A stretch of DNA of 64,000 nt from Pampus argenteus. Taxonomy: Eukaryota > Chordata > Actinopteri > Scombriformes > Stromateidae. The translations under genes were made by a program, and so were the position numbers. Below, piece by piece: positions 57,101-64,000 of this stretch (its first letter is position 1; every line of letters starts with the position of its first letter). The notes under the pieces are model-generated. The model was not told the DNA's origin. It saw nothing but the letters and a program-made list of their open reading frames with translations, and did no database searches. Location of the stretch: contig CM072876.1 of assembly GCA_036937835.1 (NCBI GenBank), positions 9,365,501-9,429,500 on the forward strand, read 5' to 3'.

Positions 57101-58982
57101 TTCCCTTCAGGTTTAGTCAATACGTTAAAAAACAACAAATGCATCAAGGAAAAAAAACACAAAGAGAGGACAGATCTTGTAAATAAAAGAGTTTGTGGGG
57201 CTGTCTCACATTAGGACGGGTGTGACGGCATTCTTGATGTTGCCATAGGCGGCTCGTCCCAGCAGCTCCCTGAAGCAGCGCTCTGTCAGATCCACCGGAC
57301 TTTCCTTCTCCTTCTCCGACGCTTGCAGCGGAGAGGGGGAGCGGCTGGTAGAGACCAATGCAGGTGAGACAGCAGAAGAAGTAGAGGGGAGGAAAGAGCA
57401 GGGAGGAGGTAAAGAGAGGGAGGAAATAGGGAGTGAGAAGAGGGGTACAGACAGTGTGAGAGAAAATGAGGCAAAAAGGAGTTTGAAATCAATTTGATAC
57501 AATAACACGAACATTTCCATAGAGGCTTCTGTCTTACACAGAAACACACTGAACTGCTGCGTCACTGCAGCGTTCACTCCTGAGGTGACTTTTCCCTCTG
57601 CAGTTTGTCTGCAGTAAAAATTAACTGACTGTTGTGTATCCTGTTTGTAGGCATGTGTACTGCACATTTATTATCACCATGGGTGTGTGTCTGTGTGTGT
57701 GTGTGTGTGTTTGGGGATGCTCATACTGTGTTCAGCCTTTCTTTGTTCTCATGCATATTTAAAACATCCGCCATAACTTTATCTTGGTCATGACTAACCT
57801 CTGGTGATGACATTATTTATTAACAGCCTAACTCTTTCATCTCGCCTGCTGCTGTGGAGGGAATGTGACTTCCTGCCTCTTGGTCAGTCTTCTAACTAAA
57901 CTCAAATCCAAAGAAGACCCTGAAATGTTAGCGGCATTGTTAACAGCAAAACTAAGCCAAGTACAGAATTTTCAATACTGTAAGTTAAATATTTTCATGA
58001 GACGTTTCTCCTTAGTGCCACAAACTCCAGCCAAGTCCCGTATATTTGTTCAGCAGAGACAAATAATGCTTGCAGTCACTCTCATGGACCTGTGTCTAGC
58101 TGAATGAGCAGCTTTAACACCTTCTTCATTCTGAGGTTACATAGTTATTCTCTCTGTGCACAGCTTTAGCTAATGAAATGGAAACTCACAAGGAAGTGGT
58201 TGGCATTAGAAGAGATCTGCAATCAGCTAATTGTTTGTGGATAATGTGTATCGTATCACATGATATACCTGCAGTAGAAGCTCATTTTTTGTCTGTATAT
58301 AGCCATCGTTTTGTTCACATCGCCTGCCAAACCCCTTGCAGTCTGCAGATAAAACACATTTGTTGGGAGCTTGCAATTTGCAATGTGCAGACAACCTCTT
58401 TTCCTAAGAAATCAGCATTATCAGTATATGAAAGCCTCCTGCAATCTAATCTCATCAAACAAATCACTGTACAAAGCTGTACAAATTCTGTTTTCTGATC
58501 CAAATTCTGAAGTTGATTTTTAAATGAACTTATACATGTGCATGGGGATTAATGTAGAGAAAATGCACCATCTGTGAGGTTAATTAAGACTCTGCACTGA
58601 CTGCTGTGGATTTTACGGCTAGTAATGACTGGCTAAAGTCAATATAAGGAGGAATGGAGGATGCACAGCAGGCGTAGGCCTCCTAATACACACAGAGCAG
58701 AGGGAAGCTGAGAGGGAAATGTGTTTCTCTGTTGGATTGTGTCCGTCTCTGTCACTCTCTGTCCATCTGTCTCTCTTTCAATAACCTTCCCATTTCCATC
58801 ACTCTATTTCCTATTATCTGCCCTCCACCCAGTACCAATGTTCCTCTTGCTGCCCTCCCCTTTTGCTCTCTTAACCTTCAAATCTCAGCATTGACGTCAA
58901 AGTGAATTTCAGCATGTGGAATATTGCCAAGACTGGGAGGCTCCAGACTCTGCATCTCTCTCTCTCTCTCTGTCTCTCTCTT

Positions 58983-59027
<45 letters not shown>

Positions 59028-62000
59028 TTTTTCCTCTGGCATCCTCTAGATGCTTGTTGTGCTTTTATCTTCACCTCTTACACTATTTCTGTTTATATTT
59101 TCCCACTTTTAATGCTCTCCAACTCAATTTTTTTTTATCTCTATCTCATGGTGTTTTTGCCCCGAGATGCTGCAGGTGGGAAAACAGACGCCCATATGGG
59201 GAGCAGAGCTGTCACTCAGTGATGACAATGATGATGAATGACGTGGGCGATGGCTGGCTAGACTGCCAGGACAAATATGGCCTAACATAAGACAAACAGC
59301 ATCAATAGGCTACAACACAATGGCTCTGGCTTGTGTGACAGAGGCATGGCGGGTCAACACTGACCCATTTTGGGTCATCAACTTTCTCACCACATGTTAA
59401 ATAGCACAGCCTGGAACATATTTACCTGACTTCAAATGAAGTCAGAATTTGTAGTTTTTTCAAGTCCCTTGGCCTTTACAAACTACAAATCTTGGAATAC
59501 ACACCATACAATGCCACTATACAGTATATAAATATCAGAATAAAATATAACCTAATAATAATGGAAAGCCTGTCAAACTGAAACTTCAGGATTCAGCTCC
59601 ACAAGTAGGAAATCATCATTAAAAATCCCATTGACATTTGTAGCTAAAAATCCAGCTTTGTAACAGAACCTTTCTCAACAATATATAGTATGGCTTGCTT
59701 CATGTTCAGATAAGGGTGATAGTTTTCTGAAAAAAATCATCAGAATATTTATGCCTTTTAGCTTTAACAATTCATATAATAAGTCCTAAACGTATCGGCT
59801 CTACAGAGGAGACAAGTCCATGAGTGAGCAGAGGGGTCACGATTAGTTCAGTTAGACATGTCTGTAATATCAGCAGAACAGAGAGGAGGGAACGATCTAC
59901 AGGTCTTTACACAGCAGAGATTACAGCCAGAAAGATGAAAAAAATGACAGAAAACTTTGGGGAGTTAGATATGGATAAAACCAAGTTAGGCTGACGGTAA
60001 GTATTTGCCAACATGAAGAGCTCTCCACAAGTTAACTATGCCACATTTCAGTATATTTAAATGATCTGGTTATCAAAGTAGTTTAAAAACAAACACCAGG
60101 AATTACAATTAAATATTTGCATCTGATCTGAACATGTGAAACAACTCAACCAGCTCTCACCTCTCTGTGCGCTCTCCACTCTGCAGGTTGAAAAGCAGAG
60201 AGGGGACGATCTTGTCCATGTGCTGAGGGTCCCATATATTGGCCTGAAGCTCATCATTCACAGTCTTCCTCACCACGCCCTGCAGACCTCTGATACCTGC
60301 CATCCGGATCCTGGAGGCAACAATCACAGACAAAAACAGCAGGAATCATGTATCTGGTAACTGAATCTATAAATGGATGATTATATTTAGGAAATCAATT
60401 TTTTTTCCTAGTTGTTTGTCTTCATTGCTCAGAATTGTAGTTATTTCTGAAAGGCTATATTTAACTGTTCAAAGACTTTCTCTATTTTCATCACAAGATT
60501 TCTTACAAAATATGTCACTTTGTTCAACTAGAAGTGAAATAAATGTCCAGAGGCAGAATTAGTCTAAAAATAAGACTTCCTGAAGTCATCTAAAAACAGC
60601 AGTTACTTAATAAATTCTGCTTCCTGCTCAATCAAGCATCTGTCCACTCACTTGATGATTAACGCTCTAATCCTCTCCTTTCACCTCTCCCTAACTCTGG
60701 TTTGCTTCAGATGAAACATAACATAGTCCACACTAAGAGCGAGGAATGAAGGCAGGCTGCTGTGTTGTAGTTGCCACATGAACATACTGCATTTTGTTTG
60801 CACAGAGAAATCCAGTCTAATTAAGCATCTGTCCACTCACTTGGTGCGGATGTCAGGGTCCTCGTAGCTGGAGTGGCACATCTCGCTAAAGCGTGACACA
60901 AAGAAGTCATAACTGCGGTGGTATGATGGCGTATCCTCCTCTATGTTGGCAAACTTCACAAACTGAGAAGTGTAAAAAAAGAAAAAAAAAGAAAGAAAAA
61001 TACATTTTCAGATCAACCAGAAACTATTCTACAACTCCAGAGATTTACAGTAATGAGTCTGTTACTCAAAAGCCCGAGTTTATTTGGATTTGATCAGCAC
61101 TCCTTAATGAAATAACCCTTAATCCCCATGGTGAATATCTCCTGAATTAACTTCAAACTGTAGAGCCAAAACATCTCATTAAGAGTGAAAAGGAAAGGGC
61201 AGAGGAGGATTCTCCCACTGGGCCACAAAATGTCACCATTTAAACACGCTGACATTTAGCTTCACACCACTTACCAATTAATAAATTAACTGGATTTCTT
61301 TACAGATGAGACAGAGGGGATAAAGCAAGAATTATATGATAAATATTTAGTATATCTTTAATAGTAACGAAGAACAGATGGCCTTTAAAATCATTTAAAA
61401 GCATTTAGCTTGTGAACAGCAAGTACAGCAATATCTGCATTTAGCAAAAATTATCAAATGAACAAAATTATCAGTTTATCCCAGAATCCTATTTTACATT
61501 AGAAAATATTTACATATTTACATTAGAAAAGTTTAGTGCTCATGGCTACTTATTCAGTTCTTTCTCATTTAGGGTTAAAACTGATTATAATAGGCATTTT
61601 CTTGAAAGAAATTAGAGTCGTGCAACATTTTCAATTTATGCGTTGGCTAAAGGTTTTAGTCCTCTCCATCGTAACCAGGAACCCTGTGTTTTTCTGCTCA
61701 GAGTCTATTTCTGTGGCATATGTATGTAACCGTATGTACATTGAATGATCAGGTCCCAGCTGTCTGTGAGTCTGCCTGTTTCACCAACTCTACAGGCAGA
61801 TTCACCCTCACTCGCTATGGTGGGCCAGGAAATAAAGATCAATATTCAAATATAGTCTAATTAAAACATATAAACCTTGAAAACATAACAGTTAAAATGA
61901 AGCATTTTCCCAAAGTTCAAGACTTTGTACGAACCCTGAGCAGATAATTATCAAAATACATAGTGAATTCCCAATTCAAAAATACAGGTGGGTAGGGTTT

Positions 62001-63793
62001 ATGTAGAAACAGAACTTCTGTTGAGTCCCCTGGTGAATCTATTTCCTGTGTACAAAATTAGTTTTTGGAGTGGATTTGAAATTAAATGAAGTACCCTAGA
62101 CTCTAGGGCCTAGAGCAAATTAAATGCCGAGAACTGCTCCTCTGAAGCTACTCAGATGCTGCAAAAAATTATTGCAGCATTGGATACCTGAAAGAGAAAT
62201 ACTGGGCAGCTTCCAGGTATTAATGTATCAAATGTGTGTCAACTGAAACAGACTTTCTATCTGATTGAAACCTAAGGTGATGGAGGGCAAAGATTATAAA
62301 CGGCTTTGTCGCAACTAAAGTTGACACCAGAAGAAACTGAACCCTGCCTAAAGTGTTTTCTATCACAAACCCATTCATAAAAGCAACAGTGAGCTGACAG
62401 AAGCACTAACTCCTGTAGTGATGTGTTAAAGAGCTTGTTCGTGTTTGACAGAGAAAGGGAGTGTAAGGAAACCTGGCCGGGCTTGAGTCCTGTGGTGATA
62501 CATATCCTATCACCTCTCTCTGACTGTGGTCTACTTCGGATAAGACATAACAGTCTCATTAACAGCTGTTTGTCTGTCCCCTGAATGTATGTTACGACTG
62601 AGCAATTACAGAAAAATTCAGAAAAATGTTCAACAAAAGCCATTCAGAATGCAAATATTAGCAGATGAAGTAAAAATTCTTTATCACCAGTTGTGATAAA
62701 TAGCACTGTGATGCACAATTAATTACATGCGTGTGTGCGAGTGCATGTATATATTCAGCATATGGCCTAAATACACAACCGTGAGTGTGTGCAAGAGAGA
62801 TTGGTAGCAGAAAGATTATGAGCGAGATGATGGCGTGTCTCGTCAATCTGTGTAGAGATAACTGCGGAGCTTTGCCAATGTGGTCTGCAGCTAATCTGAT
62901 TTCCTTTATACGTCCTCTACTGACCCAGCCGACAGCACTGATAGCTGCTTCCCACATCAGAGGATACTCATCACTCCCACTGCCCCACCACTCTTTCGCT
63001 GAGCTCTGATCTTCCTCAAATACTAAAGCAGTTTTTTTCTCAAGGTTAACATCTATTACTTTGTGCCATCATTTCAGTAAAGTAAAGATGCTCGGTCAAC
63101 TTTTGATTAGATTATACCCCTAAATGGGTAGAATTTGATATGACAGAAAAGTTTAGAAACAAAAGCACATTAGACACATTAGTGACCAACAACTCAAGTT
63201 TGTAGGACTTTATCTAAATGTAAAACAGCAAAACAAGCTATCATAGTTTTTTGATGATTCTTTTATGACCCTAAATGATGGTTAGGATGGATGTTTGGGG
63301 TTTTTTTTTTCTTATCAACTTACATTTAGAGTACAAAGTTATCTGTGTTTGGCTTTTGCAGTAAATTGTGACAGTAAATCCTTAGAAAAAGTACTTTAAA
63401 GCCAAAAACACATTAAATTTGGATAGTGCATTTGCTCTCTCTCATCGCTGGATTTAATTCTTTCAACGTTGCCATATTTTGTTATGTAGTTATTAATTTT
63501 TATTTGTAATTTTGTAGATTGTTTTACACTGCAGTTTCATAAAACTAAGTATACCATATTTCCAACTGAGAATAATTAAATGTTACTCCTATAAAGCAAT
63601 ATAGCAAAACCGTAAAAAATAAGTGATGTGATAATAACTCACCGAGTTGGTTCCCAGGATTTGCAGACTGGGTTTGTCGGACTCCAGCAGCTTGCGCACC
63701 ATCTTGAGGAAACTCTCCACAAACAGGTTGATGCTCTGGCAGTGACAGGCCATCAGCAGCTGGTCCAGGGCTTCCATCGCTATGCACACATAC
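50570..63793 (-). CDS. efr3b: EFR3B, plasma-membrane anchor of the PI4KA complex (5' end beyond window)
   Basis: Twenty minus-strand exons join in phase to encode 746 residues, from YVCIAMEALDQLLMACHCQS to the stop after YEMKFPDLCVY. EFR3 proteins are palmitoylated armadillo-like scaffolds that hold PI4-kinase alpha with TTC7 and FAM126 at the plasma membrane for PI4P synthesis. The protein runs co-linear with human EFR3B (817 residues, from memory) from about residue 71. Blocks such as DEDRLSKRKSIGETISLQVE, QERERRRQVVEKFQKAPFEE and NIWDPQHMDKIVPSLLFNLQ match EFR3B. Location beside pomc supports EFR3B over EFR3A. The N-terminal Cys-rich palmitoylation exons must lie to the right of the window. 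No frameshifts or stops seen; all introns GT-AG. A teleost a/b copy cannot be assigned. Confidence 0.95.
50817..50866 (-). CDS. efr3b: efr3b exon (ATLLQSKLNQIFEITI)
   Basis: Sixteen codons plus a split Arg. Acceptor GTCTAG, donor AG|GTAAGA. In phase with both neighbours. Confidence 0.93.
50971..51077 (-). CDS. efr3b: efr3b exon (DSVGMEEQERERRRQVVEKF)
   Basis: Basic/acidic helix continuing QKAPFEEIAAHCGAR. Acceptor CCTCTAG, donor AGG|GTACAA. The first two bases complete a Val codon. Confidence 0.94.
51301..51349 (-). CDS. efr3b: efr3b exon (RTPAEEITFETLKNAI)
   Basis: Sixteen codons plus one base. Acceptor CTGCAG, donor G|GTATGT. Matches the VPAEEITYETLKKAI block of EFR3B. Confidence 0.92.
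51503..51594 (-). CDS. efr3b: efr3b exon (DEDRLSKRKSIGETISLQVE)
   Basis: Continues VESRNSPEKEE, nearly identical to mammalian EFR3B. Acceptor TTTTCAG, donor GAG|GTGAAG. Confidence 0.95.
52057..52184 (-). CDS. efr3b: efr3b exon (LPSSLEKVEGDVLFLQSKIT)
   Basis: Continues EVLGGSGYNTDRLATPYVPQ. Acceptor TTTCCAG, donor G|GTAAGG. Split codons at both ends agree with neighbours. Confidence 0.94.
52285..52352 (-). CDS. efr3b: efr3b exon (VIEVRQKENPYLLPEDIFVD)
   Basis: Matches VIETRKKEAPYMLPEDVFVE of EFR3B. Acceptor CCTCAG, donor AA|GTATGT. Confidence 0.94.
52441..52572 (-). CDS. efr3b: efr3b exon (DLALSTDEGLPVFNRCAVHA)
   Basis: Continues AAAYLNLICQLTTVPAFCQH then IHE. 44 codons, phase 0. Acceptor TGCAG, donor GAG|GTCTGC. 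Confidence 0.94.
52878..53039 (-). CDS. efr3b: efr3b exon (HGQQLYRHIYLGCKEQSSGQ)
   Basis: Continues to SVELANEEVVVDLIRLALAL. 54 codons, phase 0. Acceptor TTCACAG, donor CAG|GTATCG. Confidence 0.95.
53348..53423 (-). CDS. efr3b: efr3b exon (IISDISVLKLKVDKCSRQDN)
   Basis: Matches the LSDISVLKLKVDKCSRQD block. Acceptor TCTGCAG, donor AAG|GTACAT; the first base completes a Ser codon. Confidence 0.94.
53527..53699 (-). CDS. efr3b: efr3b exon (VTAGFQTTNMLTALPSSFLE)
   Basis: Continues to EIRLLVLQILLSVIDRHDNR. Acceptor TCTCAG, donor AG|GTTTGT. Confidence 0.94.
54068..54110. repeat. (CAA)n microsatellite
   Basis: About a dozen AAC/CAA units in an efr3b intron, 25 bp from the 52-base exon at 54134. 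Confidence 0.9.
54134..54185 (-). CDS. efr3b: efr3b exon (PEGTRMIQVMLLKSLVQ)
   Basis: A 52-base exon matching QIMLLKSLLQ of EFR3B. Acceptor CTTCAG, donor CAG|GTAGGT. Too short for long-frame detection; found by phase and homology. Confidence 0.9.
54320..54431 (-). CDS. efr3b: efr3b exon (SFANTLPTYQRSEVMLFIMG)
   Basis: Continues KIPVPGIHLTLPSTGS. Acceptor TCTCAG, donor GG|GTAGGT. The conserved LPTYQRSEV block identifies it. Confidence 0.94.
54562..54723 (-). CDS. efr3b: efr3b exon (PTVLEVFNTLLRQLRLSVDY)
   Basis: Continues ELTGSYDGSTNIGTKIIKAH and EERQLQEAVIRTI. Acceptor TACAG, donor G|GTGAGT. Confidence 0.95.
54855..54990 (-). CDS. efr3b: efr3b exon (SQHSHLVIQQLLGHLDANSK)
   Basis: Continues NSATVRAGIVEVLLEAAAIA. 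Acceptor TTTTAG, donor G|GTGAGA. Confidence 0.94.
55278..55356 (-). CDS. efr3b: efr3b exon (HLDNHSLWEGKTFAVRCFKI)
   Basis: Continues IMYSIQ. Acceptor CCTCAG, donor CAG|GTGAGT; the first base completes Met. Confidence 0.94.
57210..57344 (-). CDS. efr3b: efr3b exon (RSPSPLQASEKEKESPVDLT)
   Basis: Continues ERCFRELLGRAAYGNIKNAV. Acceptor TACCAG, donor AT|GTGAGA. The SPSPLQ-EKEKES block is characteristic of EFR3B. Preceded by a 2.8-kb intron with a (CT)n tract. Confidence 0.95.
57345..60160. other. efr3b intron (2.8 kb)
   Basis: No coding exon recognised. Contains (GT)n near 57.69 kb, a long (CT)n/(TTTC)n tract at about 58959-59030 and a consensus CRE word at 58892-58899. Long open frames through the CT tract encode Ser/Leu repeats and are not credible. 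Confidence 0.7.
58959..59030. repeat. (CT)n / (TTTCTC)n tract
   Basis: A 70-bp pyrimidine tract in an efr3b intron, made of CTCTCT with interspersed TTT. Confidence 0.95.
60161..60310 (-). CDS. efr3b: efr3b exon (IRMAGIRGLQGVVRKTVNDE)
   Basis: Continues NIWDPQHMDKIVPSLLFNLQ. Acceptor CTCCAG, donor AG|GTGAGA. Confidence 0.95.
60841..60962 (-). CDS. efr3b: efr3b exon (FVKFANIEEDTPSYHRSYDF)
   Basis: Continues FVSRFSEMCHSSYEDPDIRT. Acceptor TCTCAG, donor AA|GTGAGT. Confidence 0.95.
60963..63642. other. efr3b intron (2.7 kb)
   Basis: AT-rich, with no coding exon, RNA gene or clear transposon recognised. Confidence 0.65.
63643..63793 (-). CDS. efr3b: efr3b first exon inside the window
   Basis: Encodes YVCIAMEALDQLLMACHCQS through KPSLQILGTNS, about human residues 71-120. 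Acceptor GTTAAG, donor TCG|GTGAGT. Bases 63794-64000 are the start of the next intron upstream; the remaining 5' exons are outside. Confidence 0.95.
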
Positions 63794-64000
63794 CTTAACA
63801 GGAGAAGAGAGACACAGGGACATCTGGATGACACAATTAACCGTACAGGCAGATATAATGCCTGGATATATTACATGAACACTGAAATAAATGAATACAC
63901 TCGATATGAGTAAATTCACCCAGCAATATAAATAAAAAAACGTTATAAGCTCTGCCAGACAATCTCTGGAGACTCATATACTGAACAGATTTTTGTCAAA

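Noticed and set aside
58902..59290. Overlapping plus-strand frames through the CT tract
   Set aside because: They encode Ser-Leu repeats from the pyrimidine tract inside an efr3b intron; low-complexity artefact.
59440..59510. Possible ZNF143-like motif or repeat (TTTGTAGTTT ... AAACTACAAA)
   Set aside because: The match to the ACTACAATTCCCA motif is imperfect and intronic. The inverted pair is short; no element boundaries could be defined.
50570..63793. EFR3A as the identity of the scaffold gene
   Set aside because: The SPSPLQ-EKEKES segment and the C-terminal block agree with EFR3B as remembered, and EFR3B is the neighbour of POMC in other vertebrates.
1..64000. A CRISPR array, operon or prokaryote-type mobile system
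   Set aside because: All genes are spliced and vertebrate. Repeats are microsatellites, hairpins and transposon remnants without regular spacer structure.

Overview
The window is vertebrate nuclear DNA, almost certainly from a ray-finned fish. Genes are split into short exons with GT-AG introns (one GC-AG), introns are AT-rich and full of CA/GT microsatellites, and there are teleost-type repeats (a decayed L1 fragment and small inverted-repeat elements). Three protein-coding genes can be reconstructed exon by exon, with reading phase agreeing at every junction. Family assignments come from remembered vertebrate sequences, not from a database search.

Layout. (1) About 1-32.8 kb, minus strand: a complete ptpn14 gene (FERM-domain protein tyrosine phosphatase), 19 coding exons giving a 1292-residue protein, plus a proposed 5' non-coding exon at 32.47-32.82 kb. 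(2) About 32.9-42.2 kb: intergenic, with a degraded L1 reverse-transcriptase fragment. (3) 42.2-46.4 kb, plus strand: a complete three-exon pro-opiomelanocortin gene of the teleost beta (pomcb) type, 259 residues. (4) About 48.2-64 kb, minus strand: efr3b, complete at its C-terminal end (20 exons, 746 residues) and cut by the right edge of the window, so about the first 70 residues are missing. pomc and efr3b converge tail to tail, as I recall for human POMC and EFR3B. ptpn14 and pomc point away from each other.

The most interesting content is the pomc gene. Its ACTH region contains two MSH cores in tandem, produced by an exact 30-codon (90-bp) duplication, so the precursor carries three HFRW peptides. 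The first copy has lost the usual amidation/dibasic exit. The second keeps it, but the basic block of ACTH is altered. The opioid core at the start of beta-endorphin has decayed from YGGF to NGSF. From memory, a tandem ACTH-segment duplication giving an extra peptide called epsilon-MSH has been described in pomc-beta of cichlids and damselfishes. That makes the phenomenon probably known rather than new, and it suggests the source is an ovalentarian fish of one of those groups.

The three genes have no evident shared pathway: ptpn14 acts in junction/Hippo-YAP signalling, pomc makes a hormone precursor, and efr3b anchors PI4-kinase at the plasma membrane. Their adjacency looks like conserved synteny, not an operon-like system.
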